53,438 nt of DNA, taken from assembly GCA_910583675.1 (NCBI GenBank), contig CAJTYH010000021.1:1-53438 (forward strand), written 5' to 3'. The notes beneath the pieces were generated by a model. The model saw nothing but the letters and a program-made list of their open reading frames with translations, ran no database searches and had not been told where the DNA came from. Positions 36,401 to 44,799 of this stretch are shown here, one piece after another (position 1 is the first letter of the stretch; each line of letters starts with the position of its first letter). The position numbers and the translations under genes are program-made. The stretch is from an uncultured Muribaculaceae bacterium (GTDB taxonomy: Bacteria; Bacteroidota; Bacteroidia; Bacteroidales; Muribaculaceae).

Positions 36401-37664
36401 GGACTGGTTGTCACGCCAGACCGGCGACGGATACAAGTACCAGGGAGCCGCCACGACCTTTGGCGACTGGCTTGCCTTTGCCAACACCGATTCACGCTAC
36501 GTGAGCGTATGCTATTATGCATACGACGCAAGCCTTATGGCCAAAATGTCAAAGGCGCTCAGCATGGAGGAGGGGGACGAGTATTCCAAAAAGGCAGAGA
36601 AATACGAGCAATTGTTTGAAAACATCAAAGCGGAATTCAAACGACGCTATCTCAGCAACGGCATCCCCACACAACGCACAATGACAGGCTACCTGCTCGC
36701 CCTAAAATTCAACCTCCTGCCCGACGAGGATGCCATAGCACGCACCACCGACCGCCTTAAGACGCTTATTACCAACAATCGCGAAAAACTGAATACCGGA
36801 TTCGTCGGTACAGGCATACTCAATCCCACCCTTTCCGAATTCGGCCTGACCGACAAGGCATACAACCTCTTGCTACAGCGCGAATGCCCGTCATGGCTCT
36901 ACAGTGTAGATCAAGGGGCGACTACGACATGGGAAAGATGGGACTCATATCGTCTTGACAAGGGATTCGGCGACTACAGCATGAACTCTTTCAACCATTA
37001 TTCATTCGGCGCGGTAGGCGAATGGATGTACAGCACTATGGCCGGCATAGATACCGACCCGGAGGAAGCCGGTTTTAGCCATATCATACTCCGCCCATCC
37101 CCGGATACGCGCACAAATCTCCCTGCCGGACAGGAGCGCATCACCAGCGCCGGAGCAACATACAATTCCGTACATGGGTTCATCTCCTCGGCTTGGAACA
37201 ACGAGGGATCCTCATTCACATATGAAGCGGAGATACCGGCCAATACTGTAGCCACTCTTTACATGCCGCTCGAAAACGACAGCGACGAGATATATGAGAA
37301 CGGACACCCCGCCTCGGAAGCCGACGGGATAGAGTTTATCGCGACAGCAGACTGGAAAGCCATCTATCGTCTGGGATCAGGCAAATACAAGTTCACGCGC
37401 CAAGCCGGTTCAGGAGTTGAGAACGTTCGCAAAAGCAACGGTTACATACACATACATCCCAACCCCACACGCGACATAGTTAAAATAGACACCGACACCA
37501 ATATCGAATCCACAACGCTCTACAACTCCTCTACCGGAGCCATTGTGATGCAAACCAACGATTGCGACGGAACCCTCGACCTCTCCTCCCTCGGCTCCGG
37601 AATCTACCTCATGCAACTCAAAAACGCGGATACAACCCACGTAACAAAGCTCGTGAAACTCTAA
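33414..37664 (+). CDS. Secreted GH78 alpha-L-rhamnosidase with LamG-like inserts and T9SS sorting domain
   Basis: 1416 residues from the ATG at 33414, which starts a signal peptide (MRTTKLLIGLYLALSGVMSAEA); the frame upstream of it is not credible coding. An Fn3-like domain (about 22-130) precedes two copies of a concanavalin-like module, each ending IDNVLVDNRTG/IDGILVDTYTD and AYFDNVKVTT. Then comes the rhamnosidase N domain (LYTSALGVYDLYLNGTRVGH) and the six-hairpin catalytic domain with IPTDCPQRDERLGWAFDTQ, an aspartate/glutamate-rich active site, then GVGEWMY-like barrel end. The last about 75 residues, beginning IHIHPNPTRD, form a clear T9SS type A sorting domain. It removes terminal alpha-rhamnose from plant or bacterial glycans at the cell surface. 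Confidence 0.93.
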   Translation: MRTTKLLIGLYLALSGVMSAEALTVERLKVQDMTNPTVIDVAEPSFSWIIKSDERSVKQTSYRIIVTTDPERTQQVWDSGTITTDRTISVPSTGISLQPATRYYWYVTACDNKGNEATSTEPAWFDTGLMNTGWDGAQWIKASDLPQGTLPEPPREIKDYTIEATFEIEHTAAGICFAAKDGSNFYMWQFNVEGAYPRFRPHRWQNGNPACLDNVNLTGKANLKTGKEYTMRIEVTENGKRARTYIDNVLVDNRTGDFIYGLIGVRQDKGESDGQPEIAIFDNFKVTTPEGDILFTEDFSTDKLSMTGGAVTDGRLKVVGSTANSIYAWQKQTGNNLHYTFETDMTLMADNAGVIFAATGPRTYLMWQVNTFDGSKPLIRHHIYNNALRPQYSDATIDAISKSELLGKEHRLKIEVIGRDILTYIDGILVDTYTDNSGVVDRMGDIGFRVDNSADFRDNAYFDNVKVTTYDEEGNPTVTLEEDFEHLPSAYFVDAIVENVNGDNKLYMPIRGIETRVLQRGSNGAPMFRRAFSIDRKVKSAKLYTSALGVYDLYLNGTRVGHIQPDGTTRYEEMKPGRTDYNHRVHYSMHDVTSLLHDGDNAVGAYVTNGWWKGDVAHGAYGNPELAFIGKLHIQYENGTEQTIVTDSSWASYTGGALRSGDIYDGEIYDARLESAWTDGRYDQSAWHGVAYSNEFKGVIEAPKVAPVEELTELEMVPASATIFKTPELKTGDFGMIDVVSKTDNPGTISLKKGQSVIFDFGQNFAGWVEFTVKGERGVRVRSRYSEMLNDTGEKSRGNDGPGGSLYLLNLRSANANLHYTLNGKEDGETYRPTTTFYGFRYCEMVATDNVEIISVKGRPVSTRMTETGTFQCSNEPVNKLYSNIVWSQRSNFLSIPTDCPQRDERLGWAFDTQIFARTASYNSDAAAFYRHWMETVRDGQNAEGAFPNVSPWESWDGNGAGAWADAGIVVPWVVYQMYGDTSIIKENYAAMEKYMDWLSRQTGDGYKYQGAATTFGDWLAFANTDSRYVSVCYYAYDASLMAKMSKALSMEEGDEYSKKAEKYEQLFENIKAEFKRRYLSNGIPTQRTMTGYLLALKFNLLPDEDAIARTTDRLKTLITNNREKLNTGFVGTGILNPTLSEFGLTDKAYNLLLQRECPSWLYSVDQGATTTWERWDSYRLDKGFGDYSMNSFNHYSFGAVGEWMYSTMAGIDTDPEEAGFSHIILRPSPDTRTNLPAGQERITSAGATYNSVHGFISSAWNNEGSSFTYEAEIPANTVATLYMPLENDSDEIYENGHPASEADGIEFIATADWKAIYRLGSGKYKFTRQAGSGVENVRKSNGYIHIHPNPTRDIVKIDTDTNIESTTLYNSSTGAIVMQTNDCDGTLDLSSLGSGIYLMQLKNADTTHVTKLVKL

Positions 37665-37691
37665 CCTATTCCGGTCGTAGTATTATAAAAA

Positions 37692-37726
37692 GCGGGTGAA
37701 GCTGATTCTGACACAGCTTCACCCGC
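37692..37726. terminator. Bidirectional terminator after the GH78 gene
   Basis: A perfect 13-bp stem (37692-37704 with 37714-37726) is followed by CTTT on plus and TTTTATAATA on minus. It separates the convergent GH78 and glycosyltransferase genes. Confidence 0.8.
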
Positions 37727-37745
37727 CTTTAGTTCATATAGTTTG

Positions 37746-39461
37746 TCATTCCGAGCGCTTGAAGCGGAGGAGTGTGAGGTCGGCTTTCACTTCGCCGCTA
37801 CGTCCCAGATCGGCCACGGGCGCAAAAACATAGCCCGGCGCGACATCCGAGGTAAAGGAGGGGAGATCGTGAGCCGCAATGACAAGAACACCTTCATCGG
37901 GATTGTCCACATCAAACCTCCACATACGATCGTCAAGATAATAACCGAGCGTGAAAAAGCGATCCATGCGCCCGTACCGGAAAGAATAAAGGCTGTCATC
38001 CTCCCCTGTCAACGCATCTATGCGTGCGGCCATGTCGCGGTCTGATTTATAGTTCATGCAAGCCGGAAGAGCCGCAGCCTGAACCATCCAGTAAAGCACC
38101 AACGTGAAGACCATTGAACCAAGGGCTGCTCCCCTTGCAGACTTACGGAACAATATCCAGATAAGCACACCTGCTCCCGCAAGAGTCACATAACAAACCA
38201 ATGAAGGAAGCACGCGCGATCCCTCACCGGCAAATCCCTTGAGGATCACACCGGTTGAGCCGCTTCCAAAAGGAGCCACCATTCCGGTCATAAGCAAGAG
38301 CACCGCAACCGAAGCTACTATGCCGAGAACGGCAAGGATCCAACCATAGACACGCAAGCTTCCCGATCCGATTTTTACCAGCCTCCGCACGTATATTGCC
38401 ATAAAATATGACATGAAAGGATACATCGGCAAGAGGTATACACTACGCTTGCTCTTGGGTATGCAGTAGAACACGAATACCAACACCGTGGCAAGCATCG
38501 CAAACAATTCAACAGCATCCATGGAACGCAATTTCGCAAGGAAAGCTCCACCACCACGTTTCAAGCCTCTCCATGGACGCGCAAACAATCCGATAAGGAA
38601 CAGCAACGTATAGGGTGCGAATCCCGACAATATGGAAGTAAAATTGTACCACAGCGAATGCTCATGAGAACCATAGCTCATGCTACCGGTGAACCGTCCG
38701 AAGTTCTCCTCCAACACAAGTTCAAGGAACGGTTCTCCACCACGGGCGTATGCCGCCACATACCAGAGAGCCGGCAACACAAGGGAAAGAATCCCCGACA
38801 ATGCCAGACTTACAAAGGTCTGAAGAAAATGCCCACCTTTCAGAAGCCGGAACACAAACAGCACCATGCATGGGAGCAACATCCCAACGGGGCCTTTAGT
38901 AAGCACCGCTCCGCTCATAAGCAATGCAGCCACAAGCGACGGTGCCCATGTCCCCTCCTTATGGCGCTCCCACTGCCTGAAAAGGGCATACATTGCCGTT
39001 ACCATGAACGCCGTAAGAAGCATGTCCACCCTGCAGATGGTCGCCGCACGGAATACCTCAAACGATCCTGCCAGAATTAGCGCTGTTCCCAACGCTACCC
39101 CACCCGAAGTTCGCCGCACGAAAAAGCGGAAAGTAATCATCACCATCGCCATGGCCGCCAATGCAGACGGCAATCGGCTCAGGAACTCCGTGACCTCTCC
39201 ACCATTGAGCCATCCAAGCACGGCTATGCACCAGGCCAGCATAGGTGGCTTATAGGGAATATCGGCTCCGAAGCTGACAGGGAGGATCCAATTGTCCTGA
39301 TTCAGCATCGAAACGGCCACAATGGCCTCTCTGGGTTCCCCTTTGGTTGTAAACAGCGTTTCAGAAAGAAACGGTATGAAAGTGACGATGAGAAGCCCCG
39401 CAAGAAGCAGGGTTTCCCATCGCACTGCACGTTTGTCTATTACGGAAGCAGAATGTGACAC
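37746..39461 (-). CDS. ArnT-like GT39-family membrane glycosyltransferase
   Basis: 571 residues, starting with GTG at 39461. No ATG lies before the first membrane segment, so GTG is accepted. About eleven hydrophobic helices follow. The loop ETLFTTKGEPREAIVAVSML after helix 1 carries the conserved acidic residues of dolichyl/undecaprenyl-phosphate-sugar-dependent transferases (GT39/ArnT/PMT). A KSKRSVYLLPMYPF motif lies near 345. The enzyme moves a sugar from a polyprenyl phosphate carrier to lipid A, protein or glycan outside the membrane; the acceptor is not known. It follows the Pro/Arg repeat gene by 64 bp on the same strand. Confidence 0.85.
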   Translation of the reverse strand: MSHSASVIDKRAVRWETLLLAGLLIVTFIPFLSETLFTTKGEPREAIVAVSMLNQDNWILPVSFGADIPYKPPMLAWCIAVLGWLNGGEVTEFLSRLPSALAAMAMVMITFRFFVRRTSGGVALGTALILAGSFEVFRAATICRVDMLLTAFMVTAMYALFRQWERHKEGTWAPSLVAALLMSGAVLTKGPVGMLLPCMVLFVFRLLKGGHFLQTFVSLALSGILSLVLPALWYVAAYARGGEPFLELVLEENFGRFTGSMSYGSHEHSLWYNFTSILSGFAPYTLLFLIGLFARPWRGLKRGGGAFLAKLRSMDAVELFAMLATVLVFVFYCIPKSKRSVYLLPMYPFMSYFMAIYVRRLVKIGSGSLRVYGWILAVLGIVASVAVLLLMTGMVAPFGSGSTGVILKGFAGEGSRVLPSLVCYVTLAGAGVLIWILFRKSARGAALGSMVFTLVLYWMVQAAALPACMNYKSDRDMAARIDALTGEDDSLYSFRYGRMDRFFTLGYYLDDRMWRFDVDNPDEGVLVIAAHDLPSFTSDVAPGYVFAPVADLGRSGEVKADLTLLRFKRSE

Positions 39462-39473
39462 TATCTATATATC

Positions 39474-39519
39474 TTATTTCTCAATTTCTATCTTTCCATA
39501 TTTCTCTTTCTTACTTTCC
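39474..39519. repeat. AATTTCT-type octad repeat (copy C)
   Basis: Imperfect pyrimidine repeats (TTATTTCTC, AATTTCTA, TCTTTCC, ATATTTCTC, TTTCTTAC) fill the gap between two minus-strand genes. It shares ATTTCTCAATTTCT with copy A at 3565-3610, opposite in sense to the local transcript. Confidence 0.55.
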
Positions 39520-39525
39520 GGAATC

Positions 39526-40536
39526 TCAATTTCCGAACGAAAGAGTGGTATAATAACTCCCCGTATAGTTGGAGTTGAACGAGAGATTCACATAACGGCC
39601 ACCAGCACCATACCAGGTAGCCGAGATTATACCCCCACTGTTGCCGGTCTGGACAGGCATCCCATATTGTGCCGTCAAGGCCGAATACAGGTTGTTATAC
39701 CGGCTCAGGTCGTAATAATTCGTCGGACATGTGAACTGCGATCCGGTGAGCATGCCGTTGGTATAGTACAACGCCGCATCCGGCCAATAATAGTTCATCT
39801 GTGGAACATCGGTAAGGTATACGACATTGTTGCCGTAGCTACTCACGTTGTACCCGTTGTTCACCAAAGCATTTATGCTTGCCGTAATGGCTGTGCCAAG
39901 AGCCACGCCAAGAATGGTGCCAAAAACGGGGCCTCCGCTTACATAGTGCCAGCGTGGAGGTGGCACGGGACGATGATATGCCCCAAAGAAAGGCACCGGA
40001 TGGCGGTATCCGTGATGATGCGGACGTGGTGGGCGCGGTGGACGAGGGGGCCTTGGAGGTCTTGGAGGTCTTGGAGGTCTTGGAGGTCGATTGTGGCCGT
40101 TCCCCGGCCGATGTGTCATTCCTCCCCCGGGACGATGATTGGTACTCCCACCGGGGCGATGGTTATTGCCGCCGGGATTAACCGGACGATCATGTTGGCC
40201 GCCATTGCCCGGACGGTTGTGATTGTTTCCGGGTTGTTGCGGACGGCCTTGATTGCCATTGCCGTTTCCGGGGCGATGGTTTGAACCGCCCTGTCCCGGA
40301 CGATTCGGACGATTATTGCTTGTACCCTCACCATTGTTGCCCGGACGTGAAGGGCGATTGGTTGAGTGCGACGATGACGGGCGGTTTCCTCCGTTATGCG
40401 AAGGACGATTCGGGGCATTTGCCCCAGAGGAGGTGTTCTGCCCTCCCCTACCGCGCGACTGCGCGTCGGCAACAGGCGCAGCGATCATTGCGAATGCCAC
40501 CAGGAAAGCTGTTACTGTCTGGACTATTTTTTTCAT
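39526..40536 (-). CDS. Exported Gly/Asn-rich and Arg-Pro repeat protein
   Basis: 336 residues with a signal peptide (MKKIVQTVTAFLVAFAMIAAPVADAQ). Residues of about 27-170 are low complexity, rich in Asn, Gly, Arg and Pro, and end in a (RPP)n tract encoded by a 9-bp tandem repeat. The rest (from about 185) contains one hydrophobic helix (PVFGTILGVALGTAITASIN) and a Tyr/Asn-rich domain ending SFNSNYTGSYYTTLSFGN. I do not recognise the family with confidence; similar orphan proteins occur in Bacteroidales. A surface or cell-envelope role is likely from the signal. It precedes the ArnT-like gene and may be cotranscribed. Confidence 0.75.
   Translation of the reverse strand: MKKIVQTVTAFLVAFAMIAAPVADAQSRGRGGQNTSSGANAPNRPSHNGGNRPSSSHSTNRPSRPGNNGEGTSNNRPNRPGQGGSNHRPGNGNGNQGRPQQPGNNHNRPGNGGQHDRPVNPGGNNHRPGGSTNHRPGGGMTHRPGNGHNRPPRPPRPPRPPRPPRPPRPPRPHHHGYRHPVPFFGAYHRPVPPPRWHYVSGGPVFGTILGVALGTAITASINALVNNGYNVSSYGNNVVYLTDVPQMNYYWPDAALYYTNGMLTGSQFTCPTNYYDLSRYNNLYSALTAQYGMPVQTGNSGGIISATWYGAGGRYVNLSFNSNYTGSYYTTLSFGN
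40052..40087 (-). repeat. Four exact 9-bp repeats encoding Arg-Pro-Pro
   Basis: CTTGGAGGT (plus sense) occurs four times in a row, encoding PRPPRPP units. It is in frame, so copy-number change would lengthen or shorten the protein without a frameshift. Confidence 0.8.
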
Positions 40537-40599
40537 TTTCTGATCCTCCTTATGGTTATATTCTTTAGATGGTATAACGACGGTAAAGGTTTAACCGGA

Positions 40600-40629
40600 T
40601 TGACTTTTTCATCTTTTTTAGTAACTTTG
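40600..40629 (+). promoter_or_regulatory. Promoter of the small lipoprotein gene
   Basis: TTG (40600-40602), a 19-bp spacer and TAACTTTG (40622-40629) match the consensus; the leader to the ATG at 40647 is about 11 nt, quite short. Confidence 0.7.
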
Positions 40630-40646
40630 CATAACTCAATTACCTT

Positions 40647-41081
40647 ATGCCCATGATAAAGCATTTTATATACGATATCCTATTAGCGGCTGCTATTGTC
40701 GTTTCATTATCAGCTTGCAACAACCATACCGCTGCCATTGACGCACTTGTGGCCGAGCTGAATTCCCCCACATTCCGTGCCGAGGAAGCAAAGACCGGAC
40801 TGTTCGACGACTCAAAAGCGGAGATACACGGGAACGAGTTGACGATCACCTTCCTGTGCAGACCGTTCATAGACCTCTCGGAAATCAAGGAAGAACAGCT
40901 GCCCGAGCTTGAGGCATCGGCAGTGGATGAATTCAAGCGCAATCTTGTAAACGAAAAATTCCTTGACGGCCTCAAAGCCCTGCGTCATGAAGACATGACA
41001 CTCCTTCTGATCTGGCAGGACGTAAACGGCAAAAAGATAGAGATCTCCATAGATCCCGACAAGGTGCTCCCCGAAAACTGA
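40647..41081 (+). CDS. Small conserved lipoprotein of unknown function
   Basis: 144 residues. The N-terminus is hydrophobic with the lipobox VSLSAC (cysteine about 24), so it is a lipoprotein. A second ATG at 40653 would give the same signal two residues shorter. The mature part is acidic with a short alpha/beta pattern (ELTITFLCRPFIDLSEI and MTLLLIWQDVNGKKIEISID). I do not recognise the family. It is monocistronic with a good promoter; the convergent MATE gene begins its end 17 bp later and no hairpin lies between. Confidence 0.75.
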   Translation: MPMIKHFIYDILLAAAIVVSLSACNNHTAAIDALVAELNSPTFRAEEAKTGLFDDSKAEIHGNELTITFLCRPFIDLSEIKEEQLPELEASAVDEFKRNLVNEKFLDGLKALRHEDMTLLLIWQDVNGKKIEISIDPDKVLPEN

Positions 41082-41098
41082 TCCACCATCAATTCCGG

Positions 41099-42556
41099 TC
41101 AGTCTACTCGGTCTGTCCTAATACCGCGCTTCAGCCACGCTCCACTGCAAAGCCTCCAAAGGAATATCAACCCACGGAAACAAAGCTCTATGCACATTGC
41201 GAGCCACACTCCGTCCAATCCCATCGATGGAGCCAGCAATGCTGCAATAGGAAGACGTACCAACCATATGCTTGAAAAATTCATGGCCGCCGGCACGATA
41301 GTGTCACCCACTCCCACCATTACGCCATAAGCCACGATTGAAGCCGCAAACATCGGCTCCGCCCATGCCTCTATGCGCAAGGCCGACACCCCGAGACGCT
41401 GTATGTCTGCCACCGGAGACAGCAACTCCATGACCGCCGGAGCCGCGAGCCAGAGTATCACACCCATGATTGTCATCACTGCCATCCCAAGCCCAACGGT
41501 CAGATAGCCGAACTGCCGCGCGAGATCCTTACGACGCGCCCCGTAGCTCTGACCGACCAATGTGGTGGCCGCATCCCCGATTCCATAACCGGGCATGTAG
41601 CACAGAGCCTCGGCTGTAACCGCAAATGCATTTGCGGCAATCGCCATTACCCCCAGGGGAGCCACTATCACCGTTACCACTATCTGAGCGCCGCATATCA
41701 CACCATGCTCCAACGTCATAGGTGCCGACACTTTCAAAGCGTTGCGCAATACATTGCCGGTCGGAATATAATGGCGCCACCTTCTGCTATCCGAAAGGGC
41801 ACGTTCGTCTCTAAGCGCCGCGCGTTTCCCGAATATGGCCAGATCAGGCTGACGCACGCATGCATACCACAACATCAAGGCAGCCGATACTATTTCAGCG
41901 CATACGGTTCCCAAAGCTGCGCCGAGCACACCGAGACCGGCACCCGGCAACACAATATCCATGCCACCCAACGACAATTCGCGAGTCGGAAAAATAAAAA
42001 AGAAGTTGAATACTACATCCAACAGGCACATCAGCACATTGATGGCACCCGCCACTTTCATATTGCCCGACGCACGAAGCACGCCACCTCCGAGATAATT
42101 CAGCGTCAGGAGTGGCAAAGATGCCACAAACACCATGAAATAGACTGAAGCGCCATCACATACGCTCCCCTCCCCGCCAAGCCAATATGGCAACGGCACA
42201 GCTATGGCGCACCCTATCGCAGCCATGATCAGTCCGAACAGCACGGCAGATCCAAGTCCCTGGCGAAGCACGGAGCGTGCGGACGCATAGTCTGAGGCAC
42301 CGATGCGATGAGCCACCTGCACCGAAAAGCCCACCATCGCCGAGGAACAAAGCCCCCAGAAAAGCCACAGACTCGTGCTGACAAGCCCGACGGCAGCACT
42401 GTCGTCGGCTCCGAGACGCCCTACCATGGCCGCGTCTATATACTGCATCAGTATGCTCGAAAGCTGAGCCATTATCGCTGGCCACGACAACTGGGCCGTC
42501 AGCAATAAACGCTGACGGAAACTCAACGGAGCCCCTGACTGAATCAACTTAAGCAA
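41099..42556 (-). CDS. MATE-family multidrug efflux transporter
   Basis: 485 residues with about twelve membrane helices in two six-helix halves. Typical MATE features are the early AQLSWPAIMAQLSS ... VGRLG segment (about 20-55) and a second-half TLVGQSYGARRKDLARQFGY. The frame begins at TTG 42556, 4 nt after the patB stop; I accept it because it starts the protein at the family's usual place, but the exact start is unsure. MATE proteins export cationic drugs or metabolites by Na+ or H+ antiport. Linkage to PatB suggests export of a sulfur metabolite, which is inference. Confidence 0.88.
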   Translation of the reverse strand: MLKLIQSGAPLSFRQRLLLTAQLSWPAIMAQLSSILMQYIDAAMVGRLGADDSAAVGLVSTSLWLFWGLCSSAMVGFSVQVAHRIGASDYASARSVLRQGLGSAVLFGLIMAAIGCAIAVPLPYWLGGEGSVCDGASVYFMVFVASLPLLTLNYLGGGVLRASGNMKVAGAINVLMCLLDVVFNFFFIFPTRELSLGGMDIVLPGAGLGVLGAALGTVCAEIVSAALMLWYACVRQPDLAIFGKRAALRDERALSDSRRWRHYIPTGNVLRNALKVSAPMTLEHGVICGAQIVVTVIVAPLGVMAIAANAFAVTAEALCYMPGYGIGDAATTLVGQSYGARRKDLARQFGYLTVGLGMAVMTIMGVILWLAAPAVMELLSPVADIQRLGVSALRIEAWAEPMFAASIVAYGVMVGVGDTIVPAAMNFSSIWLVRLPIAALLAPSMGLDGVWLAMCIELCFRGLIFLWRLCSGAWLKRGIRTDRVD

Positions 42557-42560
42557 ACTC

Positions 42561-43745
42561 TCAAATATTCAAATTCACCCATTCTACCATGCGACGGATC
42601 CCCTCTGCCAACACACTTTGCGAACAAGCTATGTTGATCCTCACGAAACCGTCAACCCCATACATCACCCCGCTGTTGACCCACACGCCGGCCTCCTCCA
42701 TAAGCCTGTGTTCAAGTTCCTCGGAAGGTATCCCGAGCGCACTCACATCCATCCATGGGAGGTATGTGGCTTCAAGTCTGGTGACCGGACATTGCGGCAA
42801 CCCATCCCGGAGCATTCCCTGTGCCATGTGATAGTTTTCCCATATATATTCACGCAATTCCGTGAGCCATTCCTCACCCTGTACGGTATATGAAGCCTTC
42901 AAGGCCTCCACACCGAAAGGATTCACGTCGCACACTTCGTTGACGTTGATCGCCCTGTCTACCAAGGCACGCACATCACCATCGGGACATACGATATTGG
43001 CGATCTGCAATCCTGCCGTGTTGAATGCCTTCGAGGGTGAAAGACAGACTATTGCCGAAGGAGCATCTGCATTGATCTCCACATCGACTGTCCCATATGG
43101 CACATAGGATGTACCGGGAGCCGTAAGCTCACAATGGATCTCATCGCTTACCACCCTGACACCATGTCTTCGGCATATCGTGGCCACACGCGTCAACTCC
43201 TCACGAGACCACAGGCGACCCGCCGGATTGTGCGGGTTGCACAACAGGAGCATCCTCACATCCTCACGCGCCACACATTTCTCAAGATCCTCAAAATCTA
43301 TCTCGTATGTGAAACGCCCATCCGCAAGATCCACTCGCTTCAAGGGATTTTCCACGACGATACAATCGTTGTTCCTGATTGATGAGAAAAAGCAATTGTA
43401 TACCGGGGTCATGACCACGACCCCTTCCCCAGGTTTCACCAGAGCCTTTATTATCGCAGAAATGGCCGGTACCACCCCCGAGGTGTATATCACATTTTCC
43501 TTGCGAAACCTGTAACCATGTCTGGTGGAGAACCATCCGATAAGGGCATCGTAATAATCATCACCCACCAAGGTATATCCGAAGATCCCATGCTCGACAC
43601 GCCTGCGCAGGGCATCAAGCACCACCGGAGCCGTCCTGAAATCCATATCCGCCACCCATAGCGGTATCACTTCACGGCTACCGGCGGAATCCCACTTATA
43701 GGAACCGCTTCCCCGGCGTTCTACGACCTCGTCGAACCTGCTCAT
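42561..43745 (-). CDS. patB: PatB/MalY-type PLP-dependent C-S lyase (aminotransferase class I fold)
   Basis: 394 residues from the ATG at 43745; this ATG overlaps the DUF3737 stop (ATGA at 43742-43745) and gives the usual start MSRFDEVVERRGSGSYKWD. The PatB/MalY signature VIPLWVADMDF lies near 30-40; CNPHNPAGRLW and SPSKAFNTAGLQIAN (with the PLP lysine) are further on. MalY/PatB enzymes split cystathionine and cysteine S-conjugates to pyruvate, ammonia and a thiol. It is the middle gene of an operon DUF3737-patB-MATE. Confidence 0.93.
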   Translation of the reverse strand: MSRFDEVVERRGSGSYKWDSAGSREVIPLWVADMDFRTAPVVLDALRRRVEHGIFGYTLVGDDYYDALIGWFSTRHGYRFRKENVIYTSGVVPAISAIIKALVKPGEGVVVMTPVYNCFFSSIRNNDCIVVENPLKRVDLADGRFTYEIDFEDLEKCVAREDVRMLLLCNPHNPAGRLWSREELTRVATICRRHGVRVVSDEIHCELTAPGTSYVPYGTVDVEINADAPSAIVCLSPSKAFNTAGLQIANIVCPDGDVRALVDRAINVNEVCDVNPFGVEALKASYTVQGEEWLTELREYIWENYHMAQGMLRDGLPQCPVTRLEATYLPWMDVSALGIPSEELEHRLMEEAGVWVNSGVMYGVDGFVRINIACSQSVLAEGIRRMVEWVNLNI

Positions 43746-44605
43746 ATCTCCGTCTCTATTACGCAATCGGCAGGCGCAAGCACATTGGCATCAATTATCA
43801 CCTCGCCCACTGCAAGCGCACGTATATGTCCGCTGCGGGGATTTTTCACGCTTACGATAGAGGTATTCACCGTTGCCTCCACCGTGCTGTCCTCAAATGC
43901 AAGATCGCACTGGTCTCCCATCTCGCAATCCTCCATCACAAGCCCTTCAGCATAACAGAGCGGTTGCGTTCCATTGATCTTGCATCTAACAAGATGCAGA
44001 TTCCTGGAATGCCATCCGAGATACTCCCCGTTCAACTCCGAATCATATATCGTCACATTCTCAGTTTCCCAGAAAGCATCCTTCGAATTTATCACGGCAT
44101 TGCGTATCGTCACGTCGCGACAATATTGAAATGAATAATTGCCGTCCTGCCGGTAATCTTCTATGTCTATCTTGGAACCGTGCATGAACAGGTAGTCCGC
44201 ATTGGCCACCTTGACTCCCCGGAGCTTCACATCACGGCAGCTCCAAAAGGTTTCCTGCGCATCGGGGATCTCCACGTTTTCTATGTCCAGATGCTCCATC
44301 TCGCGGAACATCTTCGGCGCATCCACCCGTGTATTCTTCATGACAAGGTCACGCGAGTACCACAGCGCGGCACGCGCTCCGGGAGTGAACGTACAGTCCG
44401 ACACGCGGAATCCGTCGGTATGCCAGAAGGGATATTTCCCTTCGAAAACACATCTCTCGGCAACAATCCCCGCAGTGCGCTTCAAAGCCGACTCACCGGC
44501 ATGGAACACACAATCCACAAGTTTCACATCCTTTACAGCGAACAAAGCGCGCTCGCCGCCGAACTCCTTGCCGGTAACAGTCTTGATATCCTTATCTTCC
44601 TTCAT
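43742..44605 (-). CDS. DUF3737 family beta-helix protein
   Basis: 287 residues, no signal peptide, so cytosolic. It has many repeated short strands of the form xxVxIxxxxxxx with spaced residues (for example LVDCVFHAGESALKR, AERCVFEGKYPFWHTDGF, IRNAVINSKDAFWETENV), which fit a right-handed beta-helix as in DUF3737. The family is found with patB and MATE genes in several Firmicutes and Bacteroidetes, so a joint role is likely. Its enzymatic activity, if any, is unknown. It is the first gene of the operon, behind a consensus promoter at 44658-44688. Confidence 0.88.
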   Translation of the reverse strand: MKEDKDIKTVTGKEFGGERALFAVKDVKLVDCVFHAGESALKRTAGIVAERCVFEGKYPFWHTDGFRVSDCTFTPGARAALWYSRDLVMKNTRVDAPKMFREMEHLDIENVEIPDAQETFWSCRDVKLRGVKVANADYLFMHGSKIDIEDYRQDGNYSFQYCRDVTIRNAVINSKDAFWETENVTIYDSELNGEYLGWHSRNLHLVRCKINGTQPLCYAEGLVMEDCEMGDQCDLAFEDSTVEATVNTSIVSVKNPRSGHIRALAVGEVIIDANVLAPADCVIETEI

Positions 44606-44657
44606 CCAAGTAACGTTGTCTAAATTCTCACTATCGGAAACAGCATGTTTCCAGTGA

Positions 44658-44688
44658 CAAAATTACTTAACTTTCCATCCCTGCGCAA
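44658..44688 (-). promoter_or_regulatory. Promoter of the DUF3737-patB-MATE operon
   Basis: In minus orientation TTG (44686-44688), a 20-bp spacer and TAATTTTG (44658-44665) match the consensus. The leader to the ATG at 44605 is about 47 nt. Confidence 0.75.
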
Positions 44689-44799
44689 TATCATAATCCA
44701 AGCTCTCCCTACCATTTTTCCGCAAACCGGCCAAAACCATCCGCCGCATAAGATTGTTTAACATACGGAAACAAAAGTTTAAAGACAAATCTTATCAAA

